The notes: generated by a model not told the origin, from the letters alone. 22,183 bases of DNA from an uncultured Eubacteriales bacterium (GCA_905206455.1 CAJLHL010000032.1:1-22183); one strand, 5' to 3'; shown: positions 13,030-20,599, counted from the stretch's first letter. A program made the numbers and translations.

Positions 13030-13758
13030 TTACTGACTTTCCGGAAGATTCTTGTAGACGGAACCGAACTGATCAAACGGATACAGCCTTACAACGGCTT
13101 TTCCGATGACGAGATCTTCATCCACAAATCCTACTTCAGGGGAACGGCTGTCGATACTGACGACGCGATTGTCCCCCATCAGGAACAGTTCTCCTTCCGG
13201 TACGGTAGTCTCGTCGATCCCGCCGTTGGTGTAGCCGTCTTTGATATACGGTTCGTTGAGAATTTCACCGTTTCGGTATACCTGACCGTCAGCGATCGCG
13301 ATGGTATCTCCGCCTTTCGCGATGACACGCTTGATCAGCAGCTTTTTCTTTCCGTTCTCCTGCTCCACATCGCTTTTAAATACGACGATATCTCCGTATT
13401 CCACGTCACCGCCGAATTTGTACGCCATCTTGGAAAGAATCAGATAGTCGTTGGGCTGAAGCGTATTTTGCATGGAATGTTCTCTTACGATCGTCGGCTG
13501 AATAAACTGTGCGATGATAACCGCGATGAGAACTGCTGCGACAATATCTCTGATCCATGCCATAGCTTCGGAACCCCGTTTCTTTTTCTTTTTGATTTTG
13601 CCTTCCTGCCGCGGCTCTTCTTCGCTGACTTCACCGACTCCGGAAACAAAATCCGCTTCATCTGCCGTCTCTTCTTTTTCCGCCGGTTCCTTTCTTTCTG
13701 GTTCCGCCGCATTCGTTCCGTCCGTATCGACGTTTTTCGAATTGCTCTGAATATTCAT
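13030..13758 (-). CDS. lepB: signal peptidase I, 242 aa
   Basis: Type I signal peptidase, a membrane-anchored Ser/Lys protease that removes signal peptides from secreted proteins on the outer face of the membrane. A long charged cytosolic N-terminus (about 65 residues, acidic with a basic KIKKKKKRG end) precedes one transmembrane helix (residues 70-88). Catalytic Ser95 is in 'EHSMQNTL'; the general base Lys143 is in 'LIKRVIAKGGD'; 'LFLMGDNRVVSIDSR' is box E. The acidic extension is longer than in Bacillus SipS. ATG 13758 has GGAGG about twelve bases upstream. Its likely local clients include the DUF1002 and SLH proteins of this window. Confidence 0.96.
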   Translation of the reverse strand: MNIQSNSKNVDTDGTNAAEPERKEPAEKEETADEADFVSGVGEVSEEEPRQEGKIKKKKKRGSEAMAWIRDIVAAVLIAVIIAQFIQPTIVREHSMQNTLQPNDYLILSKMAYKFGGDVEYGDIVVFKSDVEQENGKKKLLIKRVIAKGGDTIAIADGQVYRNGEILNEPYIKDGYTNGGIDETTVPEGELFLMGDNRVVSIDSRSPEVGFVDEDLVIGKAVVRLYPFDQFGSVYKNLPESQ

Positions 13759-13848
13759 AATTTATAATACCCTCCTGCCTTTTTTTCATACACTCATGCG
13801 CAGGCGAAAACACCCGGTGCGCCTCCGCACGGCGTTCGCTGATGCACT

Positions 13849-14874
13849 TCAGATCTCCGCATATTTCCGAACAGGTTCCGCTTTTCCAAACAGATCTATG
13901 ACGATGCGCTTATAATTCTGCGGCAGCGCCGCGCGGATTTCTCTGCCTTTTATATAAGACAGCACACTTTCTGCTTCATAGAATTTTAACATGTATGCGT
14001 GAAGAAACTGTGTCGTAAGATCGTATTTTAATGCGATTTTTCTATTTTCCGCAAAATTTCCGTATTTAGCATCACCGATAATAGGATAACCCGCAGCCGC
14101 CAGATGCGCCCGAATCTGGTGAGTCCGCCCGGTCATCAGACGAACTTCCGCGAGAGTAAAGCCGCCTGCAGAAGAAATGGGCTTCACTCTGGTATCCGCG
14201 GACTTTGGCTCTCTAAATACTGCATTGTCAGAAACATGAGGATCTTCGACAACCGACACCATATTTCTCGCGTGATCTTTTGACAGACTTCCCGTGAGCT
14301 GCATCTCCTCCTCTAATTCTCCGCAGACAATGGTGAGATAATACTTTCCCACCGCATCCTTGTCGCCGATCATCCCGTTCAGCGCCCGCAAAGCGGCGCT
14401 GTTTTTCCCGAACAGAACCAGTCCTGTGGTATTACGGTCCAGACGATTTGCCGCTGCAGGAGAAAAGCTCTTTTCCGCGCGCGGAACATAATCGCCCTTT
14501 TCGATAAGATAATCCGTCACTTGATTGACCAGCGTATTCTTTTTTTCGTGCTGATCGCCGTGAGTCAAAAGTCCAGGAGGTTTCTCCGCCGCCAGGATAT
14601 TCTCGTCCTCGTAGGCGATACCGAATTGGCGTTTTACTCTCTTTCGTACTGTCTGCTTCGGCCGGAACCTTTTCAGTTCCTCTTCAGAAAGATACAGGAA
14701 GATCCGGTCTCCGCAAAAAAGCATCGTGTCTTTAGCTGCTCTTTTACCGTTTACTTTGACATCTTTTCTGATGATTCTGTAAATATAACTCAGGGAAGCG
14801 CCTTTCAGGTATTTCCGCAAAAATCTGTCGAGACGCTGCTCCGCTTCATTTCTTCCTATTTCAATCTCAACCAT
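13849..14874 (-). CDS. RluA-family RNA pseudouridine synthase, 341 aa
   Basis: Isomerises specific uridines to pseudouridine in rRNA or tRNA. An S4 RNA-binding domain occupies about residues 10-60 (QRLDRFLRKYL ... YRIIRKDVKVNGKR). The catalytic domain carries Asp146 in 'AANRLDRNTTGLVLFGK' and the family motif 'GRTHQIRAHLAAAGYPIIGDAKYG' (249-272). I chose ATG 14874, which places the S4 domain at the N-terminus and has GAGGG upstream; the frame is open to 14985, but the extra residues are Arg-rich and unlike the family. lepB follows 90 bases later on the same strand. The exact target (RluC-, RluD- or YjbO-like) cannot be decided here. Confidence 0.93.
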   Translation of the reverse strand: MVEIEIGRNEAEQRLDRFLRKYLKGASLSYIYRIIRKDVKVNGKRAAKDTMLFCGDRIFLYLSEEELKRFRPKQTVRKRVKRQFGIAYEDENILAAEKPPGLLTHGDQHEKKNTLVNQVTDYLIEKGDYVPRAEKSFSPAAANRLDRNTTGLVLFGKNSAALRALNGMIGDKDAVGKYYLTIVCGELEEEMQLTGSLSKDHARNMVSVVEDPHVSDNAVFREPKSADTRVKPISSAGGFTLAEVRLMTGRTHQIRAHLAAAGYPIIGDAKYGNFAENRKIALKYDLTTQFLHAYMLKFYEAESVLSYIKGREIRAALPQNYKRIVIDLFGKAEPVRKYAEI

Positions 14875-15150
14875 CTCACTGCCCTCTGTCCGCTTTCGCA
14901 TCATCCGGAAATCCCCGCTGCGGATTCTTCGCATCCGCAGCATTCTCTCATAAAAAATACAATCCGGCCGACGCTGCCATAACACTCTCGTTTCAGATCC
15001 CGCCGTCTCCGGCCTGCCTCACGATACACCGCGGCTGTTTTCTCTCTGCTCCGCTTCCGCAAAGCCAATCGCGGAAATCATTATATCATGCGCGCCGCAA
15101 TTCATCCAAGGCATTTTAAATAATCCGAATGCGAATTCACCTCATCTTCA

Positions 15151-15179
15151 TTGTCCGTTTTTTCTTTTTATGATAAAAT
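15151..15179 (+). promoter_or_regulatory. promoter of the YceG-like membrane protein gene
   Basis: TTGTCC (15151-15156), 17-base spacer, TAAAAT (15174-15179), 25 bases upstream of the ATG at 15205. Confidence 0.6.
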
Positions 15180-15204
15180 TACTTCAGATTAAAGGAGATT
15201 TCAT

Positions 15205-15687
15205 ATGAATACATTTAAGAACTTCATTTACAATATCAGCGATATCCTCGTCGCTCTCCTGATTATCGCCGCAGCGGTACTCATCATCGGATGGCGTGTA
15301 AACACGATTATGGACTATCCCGATAAAATTGCAGCGGTTCAGACAGAGACCAAAGAGGATAATGCGCCAAAGCAGACAGACACCGGTTCCGCATCGGAAA
15401 CCAGCCCGGCGGAAGAACAGACGAAAGACGATGCACAGATTTCCGGAGGAGCAGATACGGAGACTGCATCGGCCGGCAAAAATTCCGCGCCGGTTACGAT
15501 CAATGTAATGCAGAATGACACCGTCTCTGATATCGCACAATCCCTCGTCAGCGCAGGCGTCATCTCTGACCCGCAGCTGTTCATCGACGCGGTGAAGGCC
15601 GCCGGCGCCGCCACACAGCTGAAATACGGAACTTATGATATCCCTGCCAAAGCGACGATGGATCAGATCATTCAGATAATGATATAA
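15205..15687 (+). CDS. membrane protein with YceG/MltG-like N-terminal module only, 160 aa
   Basis: One transmembrane helix (about residues 14-31, ILVALLIIAAAVLIIGWR) is followed by a low-complexity linker rich in Thr, Glu, Ser and Ala (residues 45-95) and a C-terminal globular module, 'NVMQNDTVSDIAQSLVSAGVISDPQLF...LKYGTYDIPAKATMDQIIQIM'. This module resembles the LysM-like subdomain that precedes the catalytic domain of endolytic murein transglycosylase MltG (YceG), but the catalytic part is missing, so it cannot cut glycan strands alone. It may bind peptidoglycan or divisome partners (inference). ATG 15205 has AAAGGAG eight bases upstream. Confidence 0.85.
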   Translation: MNTFKNFIYNISDILVALLIIAAAVLIIGWRVNTIMDYPDKIAAVQTETKEDNAPKQTDTGSASETSPAEEQTKDDAQISGGADTETASAGKNSAPVTINVMQNDTVSDIAQSLVSAGVISDPQLFIDAVKAAGAATQLKYGTYDIPAKATMDQIIQIMI

Positions 15688-15724
15688 AATTGTGCGTTAT
15701 GCGCGATAAATGGAATTTTTAGTC

Positions 15725-15753
15725 TTTACAAAAGAGGACAGAAGAGTTATAAT
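15725..15753 (+). promoter_or_regulatory. promoter of tRNA-Arg
   Basis: TTTACA (15725-15730), 17-base spacer, TATAAT (15748-15753), about 55 bases upstream of the mature tRNA. Confidence 0.75.
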
Positions 15754-15807
15754 ATTCTTTGTCCGTTGGAGACCGATTGTCTTCATCAGATGGGATAATT
15801 TATCCAT

Positions 15808-15884
15808 GCGCCATTAGCTCAGCTGGATAGAGTAGCACACTACGAATGTGAAGGTCGTAGGTTCGAATCCTACATGGCGCGCCA
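15808..15884 (+). tRNA. tRNA-Arg (anticodon ACG), CCA encoded
   Basis: A 77-base cloverleaf. Acceptor stem GCGCCAT/ATGGCGC, D arm GCTC...GAG, anticodon loop CTACGAA (anticodon ACG, read by deamination as ICG for CGU/CGC/CGA), T arm GTAGG-TTCGAAT-CCTAC and encoded CCA. The outermost anticodon-stem pair is a G.A mismatch and the rest pair normally. It has its own promoter and a terminator at 15892-15937. Its 3' 39 bases recur at 20045-20083, so this gene appears to be the integration site of a mobile element and its 3' half may derive from the element. Confidence 0.95.
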
Positions 15885-15891
15885 AAAGAAA

Positions 15892-15937
15892 AACGCTGAA
15901 ACCATTATGAATACTGGTTTTCAGCGTTTTTTATTTT
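15892..15937 (+). terminator. terminator after tRNA-Arg
   Basis: AACGCTGAAACC (15892-15903) pairs with GGTTTTCAGCGTT (15916-15928) with one bulge and is followed by TTTTATTTTTT. It abuts the stop codon of the integrase remnant, so it may belong to the inserted element rather than to the original tRNA locus. Confidence 0.8.
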
Positions 15938-16098
15938 TTCTGATTTTGTATGCAATTTTTCAATAACGTGTTTTTGGTCATTATTTTATTTTTTCCGAGC
16001 ATTTCGCCTAAAGTCAGCGCAGCCTCTTCCTCTCTCTTTTTCAGAGCGTAACTGTAAATATTCCGCGTGGTTGACGTATCCGCTAATATAAAAGCAAT
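15931..16098 (-). pseudogene. C-terminal remnant of a tyrosine recombinase (phage/ICE integrase)
   Basis: In the minus-strand frame ending with TAA at 15933-15931, the translation contains DTSTTRNIYSYALKKREEE, followed by 'AALTLGEMLGKNK'. This matches the C-terminal signature of tyrosine recombinases (D[IT]STT..IYSH[AV]L), with the active-site Tyr in 'NIYSYA'. Just upstream the 'LGH' histidine motif is already corrupted ('FILA') and a stop codon (TAG at 16101-16099) interrupts the frame. About 45 family-like residues remain; no start codon or catalytic Arg is left. Its position directly against the tRNA 3' end is where integrases of tRNA-targeting elements usually sit. The flanking cupin gene has replaced the rest. 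Confidence 0.7.
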
Positions 16099-16129
16099 CT
16101 AACAAAACGGAATTTAAGGAGATATTATT

Positions 16130-16459
16130 ATGATTATAAATTTTAACGAAATAAAAGAAGCGAGACTTCCCGGGATGAATAACGGTACAGGAATCATGAC
16201 CGCAAAAATGTACGCAGACGACGAAGGAAAGGTTATTCCGTGTAAAATACATGTCGGCAGTTCGATCGGCATGCATAAACATGAAACAAGCGATGACATC
16301 AACTTTGTTCTGTCCGGCACAGGAAAAGCGATCTGTGACGGAAAAGAAGAACCATTATCAGCAGGCTACTGCCACATCTGTAAGAAAGGATCAGAGCACA
16401 GTATCATTAATACAGGAGACGACAATTTGATTTTACTGACTGTTGTAGTTGAAAGATGA
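16130..16459 (+). CDS. small single-domain cupin protein, 109 aa
   Basis: A cupin beta-barrel of unknown substrate. Motif 1 is 'GSSIGMHKHETSDDINFVLSGTGKAICDG' with candidate metal ligands His49 and His51; motif 2 is 'GYCHICKKGSEHSIINTGDD' with His90 as a further candidate. It shows the spacing and length of stand-alone small cupins, which include metal-dependent isomerases, dioxygenases and sugar-binding proteins. ATG 16130 has AAGGAG eight bases upstream. It lies inside the tRNA-Arg-linked element, with no operon partner: upstream is the integrase remnant and downstream a convergent SLH gene. The stretch 16460-16675 after it has no supported gene. Confidence 0.88.
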   Translation: MIINFNEIKEARLPGMNNGTGIMTAKMYADDEGKVIPCKIHVGSSIGMHKHETSDDINFVLSGTGKAICDGKEEPLSAGYCHICKKGSEHSIINTGDDNLILLTVVVER

Positions 16460-16675
16460 AGTTCCTCTTTTAACTGAATGATTTTAGCTTCGATATTCAT
16501 TCATCTATATCCTGTTCAGCCTGCTATCCAACAGTAACTTAATCAACGATATTTCAGAGGAAACCGGGAGACTTCTCTTTATATTGTTTATTGCAATTTA
16601 ACTATATTTAGTGTAAATTGAATATCCTCCCGCCCAAAAAAGTCCCTCTGTAAAATGTCCAGGTTCGTAAAACTA

Positions 16676-16704
16676 TAAAATAAAGCCGGGAAAGAATCCC
16701 CGGC
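16676..16704 (-). terminator. terminator of the SLH surface protein gene
   Basis: On the minus strand AGCCGGG-gattctt-CCCGGCT (16704-16684) is followed by TTATTTTA. It lies 53 bases past the SLH gene stop. Confidence 0.75.
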
Positions 16705-16756
16705 TTCTCAAGAAATTAAAATTATGAAACAATTTATCGCCCTACTCTGTCATTTG

Positions 16757-19615
16757 TCAGTTCTCATACTGCGCCCAGTCCGGATCTTCTTTCAGCACCG
16801 TCCAGCACTCATGAACGCCATCATCTTTCCGTTCAAAATTATGGCTATTAGTCGCTTCCTGAACCACCAAATAGTACCATGTCTCCGGTTGGTTGTCCGT
16901 CCAGATATCCATACCGTCAAGCAGATCCTCCTCATCCTCCGGCAGCCGGTTCAGCACACGATTGATCACCGCCATAGCCTCAGCGCGGGTGATGTTGTTT
17001 TCCGGGCGGAACGTGCTGTCTGTATAACCCTCAATCCAACCCAATGCAGCCGCGCGTTCGATCTCTGATTCGGCCCAGTGACCGGAAATATCCGTGAAGT
17101 TACTGCCGCCGTTGCGCGTGGAGGTATCGAACCGCGCGCAGATAGCCGCAAACTCGGCGCGGGTAATAGAAGCGTCCGGATCAAAAGACGCTGGGGAGCG
17201 GCCCTTGACAATGCCCAGTTTTGCCATGGTAGAAATAGCAGTGTTATACCACATCCCTTCGTTCACATCGGAAAAGGTATTGACGGCGATCAGGTTTTCC
17301 TCTCGAATATCTTCATTCAGTAACCGGAAGAAAATTGCAGCGACCTCGGCGCGGCTGATATCCGCCAGCGGTCTCACTGTGTCATCAGCATAACCGACAA
17401 CATAAGCAAAATGATCTTTTCCATTCAGCCAGTCCGGAACGCCGGTGGGTTCCCAGCCCGCGTAAACCGTCTTATTGCCGGTCATCTTGATCTCGGTAAC
17501 GCGCCGGGTCAGATCTCTATCGTCATACCAACCGGTAAAGGTATAACCCTCACGTGCGGGCGCTTTTTCCAGTTCCACGGTAGTATTTCTCTTATACCGC
17601 TCATCCTTGTAATTCGTGCCGCCGTTGGACTCGTAGTGCAGGGTGTAATAGGCGGTTCCGCCGCCGGAGCTGTTACGGTCAAAAACCGCGGAAATCGTAT
17701 GGCTGGCAGTAACCTTTTCAAACGTATAGCTCGTGACCACGCCTATACTCTTACCGTCTACCAGAACATCCTCAACGTGGCAGCCGCTGTCCGGGATGAT
17801 TATAAAGGTCTGGTTTCCGCCCTCCGTCACAGTAACCGCACCGCTGGGAGAAATGCTGCCGTTCGCGCCTGCAGTCGCAGTGATCATATATTCTGCTGCG
17901 CCTGCTTTCAAAGTCGCCTCGTTTTTTTCCGCGGACCATTCCACATGGTAATCCGAATGGTCGCTCTTGAAATAGATGGATGGTTCCACCTCTCCGCACT
18001 GTTTGGAATATCCGCTTGTAAAAACACCCGGTTTATCCATGTAGATGCCGATTTCTGCTTGATCGCCCGCGGTAGTGAGGCCGTCGGAAACGGTCAAAAC
18101 CGTTTGAAACTCATCTGCTGCGCTTCCTTCCTCCGTGGATCCCGGTAAGGCGATATTTAGAAGATAAAGATTTTCTGCCTTTGGTGCGCTATTGTCCCCT
18201 ATCTTTGTCGCACCTTTGATATTCAGTGTCAACAGGCTGGGATCATTGCAGGTAAAATATACGCCGCCACCGGAATCCTCCGCAGTGTTATTCTCAATCG
18301 CGCAGTTGTCCAGCGTAAGCTCGACATCCTGTACATAGATCGCGCCGCCAAAACCGCCGTCGGTTACAGGTTGTCCCTCCTGATCCTCTGTTTCATAGCA
18401 ATGGGTGCTGTTGCCCTGAAACGTGCAGTCTTTAAAATCGGCAGTCAACAGATTGGTATTTCCCAATCCTCCGAGAGATAGGACGGCTCCGCCGCAAGCG
18501 GCCTGATTGCCCGTGAAAATCGCGTTGTGAACAGTAAGAGCTTTATTCTCGCCGGAGGCATCCTTCTGGTGGTAAATGGCTCCGCCGTAGCCGGTCGAAG
18601 AATGGTTATTTTTAAAAGTACCTCCCGTTATGGTAACAGCGCATCCGCTCAAAGCGCTGATTGCGCCTCCGTTTCCAGTGCAGCGATTATCGCTGAATTC
18701 TACCTCATCTGTTATTGTAAGTGATGAGGAATTTTGAATGGAAATTGCGCCGCCGCGGTTCGCTTCATTTCCAATAATTTTAGCATTCCCTTTGATCTCA
18801 ATAGCGACAGCGCTCTGTGTGGCGATTGCGCCACCGCGGTTATCAGCTTTATTGTCTTTCAGTTCTCCTCCTAAAATATGGATTTCAGAGTTGCCGTCGC
18901 CCCAAATCGCCCCGCCGCCGAATTGGGTACCTCCTTTGGACATACAGTTCTGAATGATTCCACCGTACATATAGAATTCGCCATTATTAACAGAAACACC
19001 GGCGCCCGGCTGCGGGATGCAAAAGCCGCTGATCTCACCGCCGTGCATATGAAATTCACCCATATTTACGCTGACTCCGTGTCCGGTACTATCGTTTTCA
19101 AAAGCATCGTTTGCGCCAAGAACCGACACCCCATCATACATATGTACTGTACCTTTGGAAACACCGTTGCCGGCGCTAACGACTGAATGCGCCTGGCCGC
19201 GTTGAATTTCTTCCAGCGTCAGGCTGTCACTCCCGTCCGCTTTCCCCAAATACAGAATGGTATTTTCTGTCGCCCCGATAGTCCCAGATGTACAAATCTT
19301 GTGTCCGTTTCCGAGCAGCGTAACAATGTGATTTTTAAAATAGAAATCTGTCGTACCGGTCTTCTCGATGTCCTCTGTGATAGAAATGATAAATTTCAGG
19401 GGATTTTCCGTATCGGATTCTGCGCGGTTGATGGTTTCAAGGGCACTTTCTAAAGTAGTGGGATCTTTCTCTGATGTGCCATCTCCTCCGCCCTGATTTG
19501 ACACATAGATGGTGGTAACATCTAAGGAGCCGCTGTCTGCCGCAGACGCGCTAATGGGAAACAGCCCCAAAATCAGACACAGAGTCAGAAATATTGCCAA
19601 CAGTCGTCTTTTCAT
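16757..19615 (-). CDS. secreted SLH-anchored beta-helix surface protein with InlB-type repeats, 952 aa
   Basis: Large exported cell-surface protein. The signal peptide is residues 1-25 (MKRRLLAIFLTLCLILGLFP then ISASA). Residues about 95-480 are a right-handed parallel beta-helix with repeating turns such as 'GGAIATQSAVAIEIKGNAKI', 'NGGAISALSGCAVTITGG' and 'YGGAIYHQ', as in pectate-lyase-like or Pmp-like surface proteins. Residues 578-645 form a divergent InlB-type repeat ('ITATAGANGSISPSGAVTV'). Residues 656-722 form a Listeria/Bacteroides-type repeat with 'YTFTGWYDD' and 'TVYAGW'. Three SLH modules follow (about 733-775, 781-826 and 840-886: 'GYADDTVRPLADISRAEVAAI', 'FDPDASITRAEFAAI', 'FRPENNITRAEAMAVI', each slightly paraphrased by position) and would bind pyruvylated wall polymer. 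The last 60 residues are unique. ATG 19615 has AAGGAG five bases upstream. Ligand unknown. Confidence 0.92.
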   Translation of the reverse strand: MKRRLLAIFLTLCLILGLFPISASAADSGSLDVTTIYVSNQGGGDGTSEKDPTTLESALETINRAESDTENPLKFIISITEDIEKTGTTDFYFKNHIVTLLGNGHKICTSGTIGATENTILYLGKADGSDSLTLEEIQRGQAHSVVSAGNGVSKGTVHMYDGVSVLGANDAFENDSTGHGVSVNMGEFHMHGGEISGFCIPQPGAGVSVNNGEFYMYGGIIQNCMSKGGTQFGGGAIWGDGNSEIHILGGELKDNKADNRGGAIATQSAVAIEIKGNAKIIGNEANRGGAISIQNSSSLTITDEVEFSDNRCTGNGGAISALSGCAVTITGGTFKNNHSSTGYGGAIYHQKDASGENKALTVHNAIFTGNQAACGGAVLSLGGLGNTNLLTADFKDCTFQGNSTHCYETEDQEGQPVTDGGFGGAIYVQDVELTLDNCAIENNTAEDSGGGVYFTCNDPSLLTLNIKGATKIGDNSAPKAENLYLLNIALPGSTEEGSAADEFQTVLTVSDGLTTAGDQAEIGIYMDKPGVFTSGYSKQCGEVEPSIYFKSDHSDYHVEWSAEKNEATLKAGAAEYMITATAGANGSISPSGAVTVTEGGNQTFIIIPDSGCHVEDVLVDGKSIGVVTSYTFEKVTASHTISAVFDRNSSGGGTAYYTLHYESNGGTNYKDERYKRNTTVELEKAPAREGYTFTGWYDDRDLTRRVTEIKMTGNKTVYAGWEPTGVPDWLNGKDHFAYVVGYADDTVRPLADISRAEVAAIFFRLLNEDIREENLIAVNTFSDVNEGMWYNTAISTMAKLGIVKGRSPASFDPDASITRAEFAAICARFDTSTRNGGSNFTDISGHWAESEIERAAALGWIEGYTDSTFRPENNITRAEAMAVINRVLNRLPEDEEDLLDGMDIWTDNQPETWYYLVVQEATNSHNFERKDDGVHECWTVLKEDPDWAQYEN

Positions 19616-19642
19616 AATACTCCTTTCCTCTTATTGCAATAT

Positions 19643-19657
19643 AGTGTACTTTTTTGT
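19643..19657 (+). repeat. 15-bp inverted repeat, left arm
   Basis: AGTGTACTTTTTTGT, the perfect reverse complement of 19835-19849. It lies between the SLH ribosome binding site and its likely promoter region. It may be an operator, the end of a small non-autonomous insertion (span 207 bp), or one arm of a leader-RNA stem. Confidence 0.7.
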
Positions 19658-20044
19658 AAAACGACATGTGAGGATTCATTGCTGAAAAAGACGGCCTTTC
19701 AATTTTCTCATCGGATTTTGGATGATAAGACAGATTGCAGAGTATGGGAAATTTGCTTATTTTATAATTTATGAAATAAAGCTGCTGAAATTATACAAAA
19801 CTTGTAATATAATAAAGAAGCGATTTATAACCACACAAAAAAGTACACTTTATAGACAAAATACCACAAGGAAGATGAGTATTTTTTAAGCCGATTAGGA
19901 ACAGCAGAAAGTCATTCATTATTTGGTCATTAAAACTATAAAAAAGGTCGAGTCACGACCCAAAATACAAAAGATATAAAACGAAAATACATTGAAATTT
20001 CAACGTTATAATAAATCGTAAATAGCCGATCTCAGGCACTACTT
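19658..20044. other. AT-rich gene-free stretch upstream of the SLH gene
   Basis: No gene is supported here. It is clearly more AT-rich than the core genes. A minus-strand TATAAT (19795-19790) could be the SLH promoter's -10, but no good -35 is spaced correctly. A small dyad AGGTCGTGACTCGACC-like (GGTCGAGTCACGACC, 19947-19961) is visible. Confidence 0.5.
19835..19849 (-). repeat. 15-bp inverted repeat, right arm
   Basis: ACAAAAAAGTACACT, the perfect reverse complement of 19643-19657. No clear target-site duplication flanks the pair, so an insertion origin is unproven. Confidence 0.7.
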
Positions 20045-20083
20045 ATATGAAGATCGTAAATTCGAATCCTATATGGCGCGCCA
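20045..20083 (+). repeat. att-like direct repeat of the tRNA-Arg 3' end (degenerate)
   Basis: Matches the last 39 bases of tRNA-Arg (15846-15884) at 34 of 39 positions, including TTCGAATCCTA and ATGGCGCGCCA, and shares two further bases after the CCA. All five differences are G-to-A or C-to-T relative to the tRNA. Weaker similarity continues some 10 bases upstream (GGCACTAC versus GCACACTAC). This is the expected second attachment site of an element inserted into tRNA-Arg; it cannot form a functional tRNA. Confidence 0.8.
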
Positions 20084-20086
20084 AGC

Positions 20087-20133
20087 AAAATGCCGTTTGA
20101 GACGCTGTCAATTCAGCGTCGGACAGCATTTTT
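20087..20133 (+). terminator. terminator next to the att-like copy
   Basis: GACGCTG-tcaatt-CAGCGTC with an outer AAAATGC/GCATTTTT and a T tract TTTTTCTTTT. Its position relative to the tRNA fragment mirrors that of the terminator at 15892-15937, so it may be the original terminator of the tRNA-Arg gene before insertion. Confidence 0.65.
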
Positions 20134-20235
20134 CTTTTATGCATACAGCCTCACATAAAAATCAGTTTCAAAATTACTGAAACACAGTTTCCTCAAAGAC
20201 AGAATGATATCATCTTCTGATACTGTTCTCTCCTC

Positions 20236-20499
20236 TCATTTTTTCGAATTCATTTCCGGCTCGTTTTCAAACAGTTCCGGAATCGATACGCCCAGCGCGT
20301 CGGCCAGGTACTTCAATTCATAATCTGTCATAAGTCTCTTTCCCGCTTCCATTCTGCTGATCGCTTTTTGTGTAAGATCCAGACCTTCCAGCTGTATCAT
20401 CGCCGCCACATTCTCCTGGGACAATTCTCTGCTCTTTCTGATTTCACGAAGTCTTCTGCCGCAAATATTGCGCCTTTCATGATTTTTTATCATTTTCAA
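20236..20499 (-). CDS. small XRE-family (Cro/CI-type) HTH regulator, 87 aa
   Basis: A DNA-binding helix-turn-helix domain over residues 14-80: 'RLREIRKSRELSQENVAAMIQ', recognition region 'LTQKAISRMEAGKRLMTDYELKYLADALGVSIPELF'. No other domain is present, so it is a short phage- or island-type regulator. AGGAGG lies eight bases before a TTG at 20499; the ATG two codons later (20493) is at about 14 bases, so TTG is the better start. An inverted repeat TTTATCC-N7-GGATAAA lies upstream at 20567-20587 and may be its operator. It sits between the att-like repeat and the phage lysis genes and is transcribed in the same direction, separated from them by a terminator. Confidence 0.9.
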   Translation of the reverse strand: MKMIKNHERRNICGRRLREIRKSRELSQENVAAMIQLEGLDLTQKAISRMEAGKRLMTDYELKYLADALGVSIPELFENEPEMNSKK

Positions 20500-20566
20500 A
20501 AGAAATACCTCCTATTATCCCAAAGATAACTAATCCCGTTGAACGTAACACAGATTGGAATTCCCA

Positions 20567-20587
20567 TTTATCCCAATAAAGGATAAA
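20567..20587. promoter_or_regulatory. inverted repeat TTTATCC-N7-GGATAAA, possible XRE operator
   Basis: A perfect 7-bp dyad with a 7-base spacer, 68 bases upstream of the XRE start. A further half-site-like TTATCCC occurs at 20516-20522, next to the ribosome binding site. Operator function is inferred from position only. Confidence 0.4.
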
Positions 20588-20599
20588 AATCGGAAATAC

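Noticed and set aside
15986..16282. Minus-strand frame of 98 codons overlapping the cupin gene and integrase remnant
   Set aside because: It reads the wrong frame of the recombinase remnant and is antisense to the cupin; no ribosome site.
17411..18148. Plus-strand frame of 245 codons inside the SLH gene
   Set aside because: It lies entirely within the SLH coding region in antisense and shows no domain or ribosome site.
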